Source of the DNA: Sanguinoderma infundibulare
Taxonomy: Eukaryota; Basidiomycota; Agaricomycetes; Polyporales; Polyporaceae
Direction of reading: 5' to 3'
DNA: 64,000 nt
NCBI GenBank assembly: GCA_032821775.1
Contig: JAVLRN010000009.1
Coordinates: 1,116,001 to 1,180,000, forward strand
Shown here: piece after piece, positions 19,729 through 32,404 of the stretch
Numbering within the stretch: position 1 is the stretch's first letter
Layout of the letters: every line of letters begins with the position of its first letter
Made by a program: the position numbers and the translations under genes
The notes under the pieces: generated by a model
The model's input: the letters and a program-made list of their open reading frames with translations, nothing else
The model's database searches: none
What the model was told of the DNA's origin: nothing

Positions 19729-22700
19729 CTACCGCAAAACCTCGAGGCGCTGGTCGCTAGACGGGTAGCGGTATGCTACGAACTCCGGGTCCTGTTCGAC
19801 CAGCTCAGCAATGCTCTTCGACATAACTGACATCCTCGGCGCGCTGCTGTGCGCAGAACCGGGACCACTCACGCCGTTCCAACTGGCTTCATCGCGCTGG
19901 TCGGACGCAGACGAACGGTACGGGTTGTAGTCCAGCGGGTCCGTGGAACCGTTGGGCAGCCCGCTAATGATCATCTGCGTATCCGGCCTCTCCATTTCTC
20001 CGGACTTCTTACCAAACAGTGACGTAAGGCCGAACCTGCTACGCCGCTGCTTTGGCTTGCCTGGCGTCGTGAAGGTCCGCTTGCTGTCTTGAGCAGCGCC
20101 CCACTGCGTTAGTGCCGGGCTCGAAGCGCCGAACTCGGCGTACTTCTCCTCGGCGAGGAATGGGGGAACGTTGAGCGGAGCCCGAGCATACGGGTTCCGG
20201 GCGGGCAAGCTCTGCACAGCGGGATGAGGCATTGACGCCATACCGCCAAACGACTGCCGCCTTACCTCAGGATTACGGAACGCGGCCTGAGGGGGGAGTA
20301 GGCCACGACCCATGGGATTCGTAGGCGTCCGGAGGACGTCATACATCGTTTGTGGCCGACTTTCGGGCAGAGGGTTCGATGGGAATTCCACGCGCGACTC
20401 GCCCGGAAGCGGGGGCAGCGACTTATCGCGCCGCATGATGAAAGCTGATTGTGGCCGGTTGGACGGTGTCGTCGTGCCAGGCGTGGCAGGCCCGAAACTG
20501 GACAGTGTCCTGGATGAGCTGTGGATTGTCCGCCCACGCAAATCCATCTCGTTCGGCGTCCCATCGTTGGACGATCCCAGCTCGAATGCCGATATGCGAT
20601 GATCTGGTACGACCATCATCTCGGGTATCGGTTGGTCCTTGAGCTGGTCACCACTATGCTCCCTCTCGGGAACGGGATATCGCGACGAAGTCGGCGAAGG
20701 CAGGGCACTAGAAGGAGCCGTTGGGGGTGAGGGCGCCCATTGCGAGAACTGGTTGGGGGAAACGGATGATAGCAACGACGGGGTCGACACGTGGCGTCTT
20801 CCTGTTCCCTCACGTTCGACCAGGTACGATAGCGGCGGCGGCGGCGCCAACGGCGCATCGTCATCATTCCTGTCCAGAGAGCGCTTTTGACCAGGAGCTT
20901 TTGAAGCGCCCTTGGAGGTGCCGGTGACCAGCTTCCAAATCTTCTTTAAGCCATTCTTCTTCTTTGTCGACGAGGCCGCAGTTGAAGCAAGCGGCTCCGG
21001 AGAAGTAACCGTCCGTGGCCAAGACTGGGACGCCCGGAGTGTTGGCGCATTGCTGCTGATGTCGACTGCCGAGGGATGGGCAGCGAAGTACTGCTGCTCC
21101 TGCTGCAGGGCAAGGCTACAGGCGAGATATACTCGTAAATCATGACACCCAGACCCAGAAATAGCGTGAGCACGTACTGCATGTCAATCATGCTACCCGT
21201 AGTTTGAGCCATGCTATCCCGACTGTTCCAAGCGGCACTGAGGTTCTTGAAACCGAAGAACCGAGATCGCCTTGGTGAAGAGGCGGAACCGAGGCTCTGC
21301 ACTTCCGAGAATGATGCTTGCGATTGAGCGCGCAGCATCGTCAGTGGACGTTCACCGCCAACAGCAAGGACGCTGCTCGGCCGCGGGGAGAAGTTGTGCG
21401 AATATCGTGAATCGCGCGGGTTGGAGAAGAATCCACTGTCCATTTGTGGCAGTGGGCTGGCGAGAGGCATAGAGTAAACGGACGCGACGTCCGCTGCAGA
21501 GCGCGAACTCCGGGAAGACTTGCGTATGCGCTTCTCCTCCCTGCGTCTCCTCTCTCGCTCGTCCCTCTCTTCCTTCCGGATGTTGACGTGCTCGACGATC
21601 ATACCATTTTCGAGGAGCGTGACTTCACGAGAGTGCCCCTGCGCCTGTATGGAGGAGGAAGGCACCCGTGGGGTCTTGATGCGCAATCCTCCATAGTCGT
21701 CCGCTGGGCTTGAGCTGCTGCCGAGCTCGTAGGCGGACCGCCGAAGCTGAGAGAAGGTATCACGCATTTTCTCGTCTAGCAAGCGAGACTCGCGCAGCGC
21801 CCGCGCACGGGCCAACGCGTCTGCCTCCAGCAGCGACCGCTGCGCCTTGACATACTGATCCAGGGTCTGCTGGCGGGACGACGGCTCCTTCGGGTTCTGG
21901 GTTAATGTAAGCCGGTTAGCGAACAGCCCTCAGGAACAACGTTCAAATGAAACGCACGATGCTCAGCCAGAACCGCAGGTTCTCCTCCGTAAGCTTCCCA
22001 CCTTTCGCCCGGGGTTGCGACTGGTGGTCCGAAGACGAGACACCCGACACATCCTCTTCGGCCTCCCGTCGGCACAACTCTTCGTAGAGAACGTCGCTCT
22101 CCCTATCCCACACGCCAGGGCTCGTAACGTCAACGTCGGCCATGTCCTGGTCGCGCATAGCGCACTCCACGCAAACCTCCTCTTTCGGCACCTGAGGGGG
22201 TGAGAAGGAGGGTTGCATCGCAGAAGCCGTGGTCGGCGTGATATATGTCGGATGTTGAGCATATGCTCGAGGTTTAGGGGATATAGGTATCTGCATTGCA
22301 GAGGGGTTGTAGGTTGGGCCAGCGGAAAGTGGTACAATTGGCATTGCGGGGCTGGTCGGGCTGATTCCAGCACCAGGAGCCGAAGGATGGCGGGGCGAGG
22401 AGACTGCATTCGGGGATAGAAGGGGGCTGGCACCGGAGGGTAGTGATAGGCTTGCTTTGGGAGGGGGAAGGGGGTTGAGAGCGACATTGTCGTACGGATC
22501 AGCTGAAGCCCTCAAGTTCGACGGCCGCTGTCCCATGGTAGAGGACTGAGGAAGCGGGACCGCGGCTGGGTCGCCAGTAGCGTCCGAAAGTCCGTATGTG
22601 GCCTGCTCCTCCGCGGAGTACAGTTCGACAGGGGGGTTCCCTGGAACGCGTGGAGACTCCTTCGCAGTGGGCGACTGAGGCTGCGCCTCGAGGATGGCAG

Positions 22701-23085
22701 CTGCAGTAGCGAGATCTTGTGACGATGATTCCCAATGGGCGGGTTCCTGCGTAATGTTCTCACCGAGCCAAGATTTATCGCGGTTCGTGGTGATGGTGTC
22801 GGGTCCGTGTGTCTTCTCGTAACTGGCGCGAACCGCTGCTGTCATGCCCGCGTCGATTGCAACGTCAAAGGCACCGGGTTTGGAACGGGGAGAGACGGGT
22901 GGAGATTTTGTAGAAGATAGGCTTGGGTAGCGGTCGTCCCGGAGGTCGAACTCGGTCAAAGTGAGCCGTTTCGAGGAGTAGCTGTTCGAAGGGGAATGGG
23001 TGCTGGGCGAGACAAAGCCCACGGCGACGTCGTTGAGCGGGGTGCCAGCAGTCTCTGGCGAAGGAAGGTGCACTGCTGCCGCCAT
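19729..23085 (-). CDS. Large, mostly disordered protein of unknown function
   Basis: About 1,000 residues in three exons. The ATG used is at 23083-23085 (MAAAVHLPSPETAG); the frame extends four codons further to a TTG only. The first third is Ser/Pro-rich. A conserved-looking block follows: VPKEEVCVECAMRDQDMADV, WDRESDVLYEELCRREAEED, GKLTEENLRFWLSI, intron, NPKEPSSRQQTLDQYVKAQR and a charged coiled-coil stretch (RKEERDERERRRREEKRIRK). An intron at about 21166-21108 joins SMIDMH to LALQQEQQYF, and the C-terminal half is again disordered (LAPPPPLSYLVERE, RRSRFGLTSLFGKK). The C-x-x-C pair may bind metal. No named family is recognised. Residues that look like a membrane helix near 21150 are intronic. 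Confidence 0.65.
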
Positions 23086-23628
23086 GTCGGACAAGGTCGG
23101 CGACGCGCTGGAGAATGAGGAAAACGAGGCAGGCGAAGGGCGTTGATGGGTGTGAACGGGGCGGGGAACACAGGCCGGGGTAGAACTCGAAGACCACGTC
23201 TACGCCGCAAGGGACAGGCTCACCACGTATCGTATCACCCGCTACCCCTCCAAGTACGCGAGCGAATGGATGGGTGTCGGTCGTGGGGATGTGGACAAGG
23301 GTCGAGCACAACGAGCGGAACGAGGTCGACGGCGAGGGCCAGTGTCGGATTCAGACCTCCGGCACACACCGGAGATGCCTTATTGGGCTGCTCCGGTTCT
23401 CGCCCGGTTCAGCTCTAGCCTCTCGCCAGCTCCGGGCCACTAATTACCCCACAATCTCCCCCAAAAATTAACGCTGCAGACCACTACAGCAGCACTGCTA
23501 CATCACTTCACACATCTCACACAATGTCATCTCGACAACACACAGCAGGTATCAACTTGGGTTCATTCTACAGCTCAACAGGAGATGGCAAGAGTGGCCC
23601 GTAAAACCGTAACTACCCATGAGCTCAA
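23086..23628. other. Intergenic region
   Basis: A 543-base gap between two minus-strand genes; no gene is supported. It holds the promoter of the large unknown protein and the 3' flank of NDUFS7. Confidence 0.4.
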
Positions 23629-25103
<1,475 letters not shown>

Positions 25104-25884
25104 GGTGGTGGAGGGACGGAAAGGCTCAAGCTGAGCTCACCGTCAGTGACGATGAGCGGGAGGGTTTGCTAAGCGCGTCTTCCGATTGGCCAGCACGGCG
25201 CAACGCTACACCGGAAGGTTCCGAGCGCTTCCGATCCTTGGCCAGAACCCTGGTTCGAACCCTGCAGTGCCCTTTGTCGACCAACAAACGACATTCATTA
25301 GGCCGCCAAACACGATGTAAAGTCCACTTCTACAAAAACGGCTGATAACTCAAAGTTAAAGTTACATGCTCAAGACAATACATGAGGTAGTCGATAGTGA
25401 TGTCGACGGACAGCTTACTAGTTGAACACATTAAGCCAACAGCTCCACAGAAATAGTGTACAGTACATCGAACACGATCCACAACAAGACTGCACGATGG
25501 GGTGAATCAGAGGGGGTGGTATCATAATGCAATGACGTGCGTATGGATGGCCAAACGGTGAACGGTGGTATGTAGTATGTAAGACGGACACTGTGCGGGG
25601 ACGGGCATGCTGCGTGGGTATGATCTCTAAAATGTATGTAGTGTTGCGACAAGGACGAAGTGAATAGAACAGCGGGATTGCATATGGAAGGATGCGGGAT
25701 GTGGCGTAGGATGGAAGAAGAACACCGAAAACGAATAAGAATATGGCCGAGTCCATTTACCGTCCGTGCGTCGCCACCAGAGCGGACGAAAATCATACAT
25801 AGTGCGTCCTTAGCAGGACATCATAAATGCCGAGAGATGCACATAGCGCGCTCAGAGGGCCGGCGATTGCGTATCAAAGGACGC
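25104..25884. other. Intergenic region
   Basis: This lies upstream of NDUFS7 and downstream of the PASK-like kinase. A GGTTCGAACC palindrome near 25252 looks tRNA B-box-like, but no cloverleaf surrounds it. No gene is supported. Confidence 0.4.
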
Positions 25885-27848
25885 TCAATCCTGTCCCCGA
25901 CTTTCGAGCGCGCCGTGCAGCCAGGCATGGTTGCGCACCTCGAAAATATCAGCCCGTTTTTCCGGATCCCTTTCCAGGCATCGCGACATGAGGGAGATCG
26001 CGGACTTGGTGAGCCGACCTGATTTCGGCTCCCGAATGACGACGCGGCCGTCCTTCGCGTCCTGTTCAGTCGGGAAGGGAGAGTGGCCGGTGAGAAGGTA
26101 GGATAGGAGGACTCCGAGGGTCCAGATCTCCGCAGGAGGCGCCTTGTATGGCTGCTTGTGAAGGATCTCGGAGGATGCGTAGGCTGTCGTTCCGAAGAAA
26201 AGGTGGTATGTGGGACGAGGCTTCATGGGGTCGGCCACGACTGCACTGCCGAAGTCAATTAGCTTGACCTATAGCACGTCGGCATCAGTAAAGTTGACGT
26301 TTATGATCATCGCACACGACGTACCTTCAAGTCGGCGTCCACCACGAGGTTCTCATCCTTGATGTCGCAGTGAGTAATGCCTTGGCTGTCGAGATAGTAC
26401 ACCGCCTCGACGACCTGGGCGAAGACGTAGCGCGCCTGGTTCTCAGACAAACGCTTGTGCTTGCTCTGCTCGATGCACTCGAACAAGTCATGCGAGGCAC
26501 GCCGGGTGAACCGAGGAGCAGGCTCTTGAGGGAGTTTGAGCAACTCGTCTCCGAAACCCCCACAGGCGTCTGAAGGCATGTCAGTGGGCTGACCGTTGCT
26601 CGACAGCTGCGGGGGCGTGGGCGGTCCCTCGGAATCGAGCGTGGACGCAATGGAAGACGACGGTGACAGCATTGGTGTTGTCAATGGCGTCGGGACAGCG
26701 AGCTTCCCAGGCGCGGACGTCTGTTTCCCTTTCTTGTGCTTCCGGGAAACCCACGGGGTACCGTGGAGCTCCTGTACCTAGAATCGCACGGCGGAATTAG
26801 GACCCCATCTGGAGCACCATCGCTGATCACCCACCAGGTAAAAGTAGACCTCATCTTCGAACAAGTCGAGACAGCGCACGATGTTCTCGTGGTTCACGAG
26901 GCTGAGGAGCATGACTTCCGTGGGGACGCGGCCGTAGACCTCGTCCTCCCACCACGCGTGTTCTGGCACCTTGTCCTTGATAATGAACTTGACGGCGACC
27001 TCATGGTCCTCTGTCCGATGCCGCGCGGTCATGACGAAGCCGTAGCCACCTGCGCCCAGTTCGTCCTCGAGGTGATAATGCTGGACGAAGAAGGGGTTGA
27101 GAACGTGCTCCGGGTGGAACCGCGATGAGTACAAGCGCCCTCTGCAGAGCACCGAGTCCTCGTTTAGGTTATCTAGCGAGGCCAAGGAGGGGGGGCTCTC
27201 ATCACGCGCACGTGCGGGGGAAAGAAGCAGAGAAGGATGATCGTCCGAATCGTCGCAGCCGATATTGGACAAGGTTAGCGAGGGGAGGGAAGATAGCTTG
27301 CTCCCTGACGGAGAAGCATCGGGGCGAAGGAAGGAGGGCGCGGAAAATGCGGGCGAACTGGGACGGATCGTTTGTCGCGTCGGGGTAAAGGGTGACGCTG
27401 TAGGGTCTAGGGCGCGAGAAGCGTATGTGGGGGATGGGAAGCAGGTGGTCGATTCGCGAGACGCGTCGGGGAGGTTGAGGGGGCAGGACGTTGCAGGTGA
27501 GAGATCGGAAAAGATGGAGTCGTGAGAGTGTTCTGGGTCGGGCGCGGAAGGGCGGTATGGAGAGCGATCCTGGTGAGCGGGAGAGCTAAAGCGGGGCTTC
27601 TCAGTGTCAAAGTACGAGTCCGCCGCTTGATCAGGAACGACGGAATGGTACGCGTCGTGCGAGAAATGGTTTTGGTCGTAGATGTCACAGGAATGCAGGC
27701 GATGGTCGTGGTGTTCTGTGAGGGGCGTATGGAGGCTGTCGCCATCGTCTGAAGACATGTCCCCGGAGTCGGACGAGGGCGAGAACGCGCCGAACAAAGG
27801 AGACGCGATTGGAAGGAAGCGGGCGAAGGAGGAGCCCGAATGGAGCAT
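25885..27848 (-). CDS. PASK/PSK-like serine/threonine protein kinase
   Basis: The start ATG is at 27846-27848 (MLHSGSSFARFLPIASPL); the open frame upstream has no ATG. About 270 residues of Ser/Pro/Asp-rich N-terminus precede the kinase domain: HLEDELGAGGYGFVMTARHR, HEVAVKFIIKDK, EVMLLSLVNHENIVR, a hinge YFYLVQELHGTPW, then an insertion of about 80 residues, DLFECIEQ, GITHCDIKDENLVVD, VKLIDFGSAVVAD, FFGTTAYASSEILHKQPYKA and EIWTLGVLLSYLLTGHSPF. The Gly loop, VAVK Lys, catalytic Asp/Asn and DFG are all intact, so activity is likely. HRD reads HCD and APE reads SSE. The two lobes are closest to PAS-kinase (PSK1/PASK) sequences, but no PAS domain is seen. Nutrient or stress signalling is only an inference. 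Confidence 0.78.
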
Positions 27849-28619
27849 GGCGGGAAGCAGGGAGGTGGCACAGGGGAGACGATGGTGGTGGGCGACAAGA
27901 GGGCAACGCGAGTCGGGAGTGACGGTATTTATTCGAACCAAGGGGAACGAATGACGTCCGAACAGGGAAGCGGTCACTCGAGGACAAGAAGCAGGACATG
28001 AGCCACTGCCCGATCGCCTTCATTAGCTGTCACCATCTCATATCCCTTCTCGCACCTTGTCGCCCGCATTTATCCGCCCGTGCAGGCCCGTGTCCATTGC
28101 GACCGTGTGGCCGATCCCATCTGCCCGCCCGGGCCACCAGAGTATGTCGAGCGTGGCAGCCTGTTGGGGAACTGTCGATCACCTGGATACACCTCGATAG
28201 TCCGACGATAGAACATCGCCAAGCACCAATGCCACCGTCACAGTCGCGGGAAACGTGCTGGGCAAGACGCGATGGGCAAGATTGCCAGGGCGAGCGCATG
28301 CACGTTCACGCTCGTCGCCGATTAGAGTTGGAGCCAGATACTCTGGAGCGGCGGCCAGGCCACAGACGGCCACAGACATCCTGAACAAGGCGGCGAGGTG
28401 AGCTGCCGGCGCGTCTAGCACAGCGATCTCACACGCAGATCTCGTCTCAGTAGTCAGATTGCATTACGTGACAAAAAGGCAACATTGCATTGCGGCACTG
28501 CATCCTTGACTGCATCACACCAACTATCCTCCCTCAGCGCCTCCCCGCAATCCACACCCGACCCGTAGCGCATTCCGGCCGAGCACGGAGCAGCACAGAA
28601 ACATTCCGATGACGCAGGG
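27849..28619. other. Intergenic region
   Basis: Upstream of the PASK-like kinase there is an AATAAATA element near 27927 that could be its TATA box. The rest, up to the MAG1 stop, shows no gene. Confidence 0.4.
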
Positions 28620-30733
28620 TCATTTGGGCTCTTCCGACAGTGCCCACATATAGTATACTCCTGTTCACCTACTGTCAGAAATCGTCATGCCACAATCCCA
28701 GGCCGACTTTATTTTGGGGTTCAAGTCACCGAAACTCACCAAGGCTCCGGTATGGCCGCCAGCTCTCTGCGAGCCTCTCCATTTCGTTTGGGGTCAAAAG
28801 AGCGCCTCTGCACAAAACGACGTCAGGAATTCCAAGGTAGCAGTCCCTCGCGAAATACCCGTACTTGATCTTGTTCTTCCCGTTCAGCCGAGTCTTCATC
28901 TGTGCCACAGTTAGACCCTCCGGCAGAGGCGGAGCCTGGAACAGAACCTCGTCCGGGTTCCCGAGCATGTTAAGCGTCTTGTTGATCGACGGCGTGAATG
29001 CAGGAGGCAGAATCATGCCCGTATCCGCCTCTGCACCCGCTTCTTTTGTCGCCTTCGCCTTCCCTTTCTTCTTGGAAGCGGGAGGGCCAACTCCATCGGG
29101 AGCCGGCGGGAGGGAGGACATATCTGGGGTAGCAGCCCGAAGTTGACTCTGGCTTTCGCTCACTTGCTCGCTCGCTCGCTTATCATTGCTCGTAGTTTGC
29201 TGGGTGTCGGTGTCCTGGTCGATGAGCTTGTCCTTTCTGATGGATACCGGGTATGACGGCGAGTGCAGGGAGATGAACCATCGCAGCATACCCCGTTGAA
29301 CGCCCAGATCACCTAAGCAACGCGACATTCAGTGATAGTCTGCAACCGTGAGATACCGAGAAAGACCTCATACCGACGGGGAGAATGTCGGGTCGACGGA
29401 GCGAAAAAATAGCAAACATGTGAACTGAATTGGTGCTCAGAGGCTGTCCTCGTAATTATGCCAATGTTAGACATACCAGTCCACTGGCAGGGACGAAGTT
29501 CGTTCAGTTAATGTGGGACGCCGTCGAACGCAACGTACTTACAGTGCCAATGCCCCGCACCTCAATAAGCATACGGTGCAGCTCCTCATCATCCGCCTCA
29601 AGCAACTTTCGCGTAGACAAGGACCCATCAGCGAACTTATTCGCAAGGTCGAGCACTGCGTACAGCACCTGTCAGTGTCAACACAAGTGGCGTCATTCAC
29701 TATCGACTCACCATACTCGGCCTTCCGGCCGCTCAAGCCAGCAGTCCTCAATATCGCCACGTCTTTGGTGATGACTTGATGCGCGGAGGGGAAGAAGTCG
29801 GACCTTTTTCGTCAAAGGCCACACAATCAGCCCGTCAGACATAGCGGTTACTATAACATGAATGAACGTACTGGTTCTCCGACAGGTCTTCCGGGATTGA
29901 TGGGTCAAACAGACGCACAAATTTGTGCGTGATGGCTCTGGCAGCTTTCCAGGAGATTTGTTGACCCCTGAGGAATCGACGACGTCTATCAGTTCCACTT
30001 GTGCCACAAGGTTTACTTGCGGAAACACCGCCTAGAACGGGCCAGGAAGAAGACACGAAGGCATACGCGCGTCTTCACATGAGAAACACACAAACCAAGG
30101 TCCGCCCTCCACACAAGACCTTCACAAAGTCTTATTCTTGCGAGAGACATATGGCAGGCACGGGGGCTTAACCAGGATATAGGAACCGGGAGTGATTGAA
30201 CGAACGTTCTGCCAAACCTTCCCCGCCACTGATAAGACAGATTGAACAGAAAAATGATCTTACAGTATAGAATGGGCAAGTGTCCTGCATGTCACGATTT
30301 AGGTCCCACTTCAAGCTCCAGGCCGCATGAAATCGGTATCGACGCACCGGAACGGGTCTACTCTCTCAAGCTGCTCGAACGGCTTGCACGACACCCTGTT
30401 GAAGATGTCGTCGAAGCGCGGGTCGGCGCTGATGAGGTGTCTCTTGGCATCTTCAAACGAGAAGGTAAGCACGGCCGGGACAAGCTCTTCTCCGTCCACA
30501 GCGGGCACAGGAGTGACCGGAATCGCCGGGGCACGAGGAGGCGCGGTCGTGTTCGCCTCTTCTACTGGCGTGGACGGCAGGGCCTCCGCAGCGCGAGCCT
30601 TCTTTGCTGACTTCTGAGTTTGCGGATTCGCCTTTCTCTTGCCGTTCGTCTTCACTACCGCGGTCACAGTCTCATCGATGACCACCGCGGTCCCGTCGCT
30701 TGCATTCTTTGTGGCCGAACGAGTGACGCGCAT
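28620..30733 (-). CDS. MAG1: DNA-3-methyladenine glycosylase (HhH-GPD, MAG1/AlkA type)
   Basis: The start ATG is at 30731-30733. The N-terminus is basic and nuclear-type (MRVTRSATKNASDG, NGKRKANPQTQKSAKKARAA). The glycosylase fold begins at LTFSFEDAKRHLISADPRFD and continues with QQISWKAARAITHKFVRLFD, ILRTAGLSGRKAEY, LIEVRGIGTWT (helix-hairpin-helix), FSLRRPDILPVGDLGVQRGM with the catalytic Asp, and LLTPNEMERLAESWRPYRSL, ending GVYYMWALSEEPK. It removes alkylated purines to start base-excision repair. A Lys/Ala/Ser-rich insertion of about 90 residues sits between the catalytic helix and the last helices. Seven or more introns; the final short exon was found by frame and motif (stop 28620-28622). 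It is divergent from the inhibitor gene at 31238. Confidence 0.92.
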
Positions 30734-31237
30734 GTTGGTTTGGATGTCGCTGTGGTTCTGGTATCCTGGGAATCGAAGGTGGGCGTTGAGCAACAGGGGT
30801 AGGTTGGTGGGAATTTGGAGTCGTCTTGTGCCGTTGAAGAGCAAGTTCAACGCCAGAGACGGTCTCATGCGCAACGGTTGTGGACCACAGTCAACCTGGC
30901 AAGGGTGGCCATGAGTAACCAACACGAGTCAGCATCTTGACAGTCGGAGGTCCCGACTGACACTAGTACTGGCGCCCCGATGCCGCTCGCAGGCGTCTAC
31001 ACGTCGCGCGTTCCGCATCACGTGTATCCGCGATCGCGTTTGCAGCGCCACCGCAGTACGCCAAGGTCCCTTTCGCGCAATCGACTTGCGCTCCAAGTAC
31101 TGGAAGCCTTGCAGTTCCTTCCGAGATTAGGCCTCTTGCACCCGCATATATAGTCTACTGGGTTCGCTCTCGACTCCTCACTCTTCTTCCCACCACCACC
31201 ATCTGCCCAAACCTCCACGATCCGCTCAAGTCCCGCC
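30734..31237. other. Bidirectional promoter region, MAG1 / proteinase inhibitor
   Basis: The two divergent start codons are 504 bases apart. A TATATAG box for the plus-strand gene lies at 31147; no clear TATA is seen for MAG1. No gene is supported. Confidence 0.5.
31147..31153 (+). promoter_or_regulatory. TATA box of the proteinase inhibitor gene
   Basis: TATATAG lies 91 bases upstream of the ATG at 31238, with a pyrimidine-rich leader between (CTCCTCACTCTTCTTCCCACC). Confidence 0.6.
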
Positions 31238-31875
31238 ATGTCCGGCAGTGAGTACAGATTGTGTCATACCCGCGGTGTGCTCGCTGCTGACCCGCTATCG
31301 CTCGACCTCTACCCACAGGGTACATCGTCGTGTTCAAGGACCATGTCACTGAGAGCCAGATCGATGAGTACGCGAAAGGCGTCGCCTCCAGTGGTGCGTA
31401 CTACTCCCGCAGTCCCGCAAGGTATCGCGCCTGCTCTGCGACTAACCTTACATCTCGTAATGCAGGCGGTCAGGTCGGACAACGCTACGACAGCGTCCTG
31501 AAGGTATGCACCCCCCAGCCCCCACCGAAGGGTATCGGTCCTCACCGCGTCCGGGGGCTCTACGTCCGCAGGGCTTCTCCGCGACCATCCCAGACGCGTA
31601 CTTCCAGCAGCTGCAGTCCTTGCAGGGCGACGTCATCGACTACATCGGTCAGTCCAATCCGCTCGTTCAATCGCTCCATCGGCACCCCGCCATCAGCGCG
31701 CTACATTCTCTTCATTCCTGCGTGAACCCCAGAATGATTATCGCGTCTGTGGTACCTTGAGATGCGCGCCATCGCCGACCTTTCGGAGCGTTCAATACGG
31801 GGCCTGGAACCGCAGCGCTGACGGCCCGTCTTCTCTAATCGTACAGAGCCCGACGGTGTTGTCACCACCCAGTGA
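31238..31875 (+). CDS. Peptidase inhibitor I9 family protein (Pbi2-type proteinase B inhibitor)
   Basis: Five exons give about 75 residues: MSGRYIVVFKDHVTESQIDE, YAKGVASSGGQVGQRYDSVL, KGFSATIPDAYFQQLQSLQG and DVIDYIEPDGVVTTQ. This is a complete I9 domain (the subtilisin propeptide-like fold) without a protease attached, as in yeast Pbi2, which inhibits vacuolar proteinase B and takes part in vacuole fusion as the LMA1 complex. There is no signal peptide, so it is cytosolic. The first exon is only ten bases (ATG TCC GGC A). The coding part is less than half of the genomic span because introns dominate. Stop TGA 31873-31875. Confidence 0.9.
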
Positions 31876-32404
31876 TCAAGCAGCCGTGCCTCGATCGAAC
31901 TGCGTTGCCCCTCCGGTCCTGGATTGGGATGCGCGGTCGTACCTGTGCGGTCGGATGGAACGATAAAGGACTAGAAGTTGAACTGCTGTCGTCGTTGCTG
32001 TGTCATTAGCTGTTGTACCTGTACCATCAGGCCCTGCGGATGTCAGATCGTGTAATCTAGTCGCTTCTTGTAGCTTGCAGCATAACCTTCACCTCTTTCG
32101 GATGCCTTTTTGATAATGCCAATTACGCATTGCGACTTATCGTTGTATGCTCAAGCGACTGTGTTCGTGAAATAACCTGTACTGCGACGAGGTTGATTAC
32201 GTACAAGACCACGTCGTTTGGAGGTAAGAAGGTATCGCAACGGCGATGGATGCGAGATAGGAAGGTCGTCAAAGGTCGTAAGTCATGACGGAAGCTACAC
32301 AGATGTATGTATGTGGTATAACAATATGACACAGCAAGACCAGGGTATGAACAGTCCATCCGTTGTCCTCGAAGAAACAAGACATGACAAGAAACCGCCC
32401 ACAC
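31876..32404. other. Convergent 3' intergenic region
   Basis: The 3' flanks of the inhibitor (+) and the unknown gene (-); AT-richer, no gene supported. Confidence 0.5.

Noticed and set aside
25225..25275. GGTTCGAACC resembling a tRNA T-loop (B box)
   Set aside because: It is a self-complementary decamer without neighbouring stems on either strand; no cloverleaf can be drawn.
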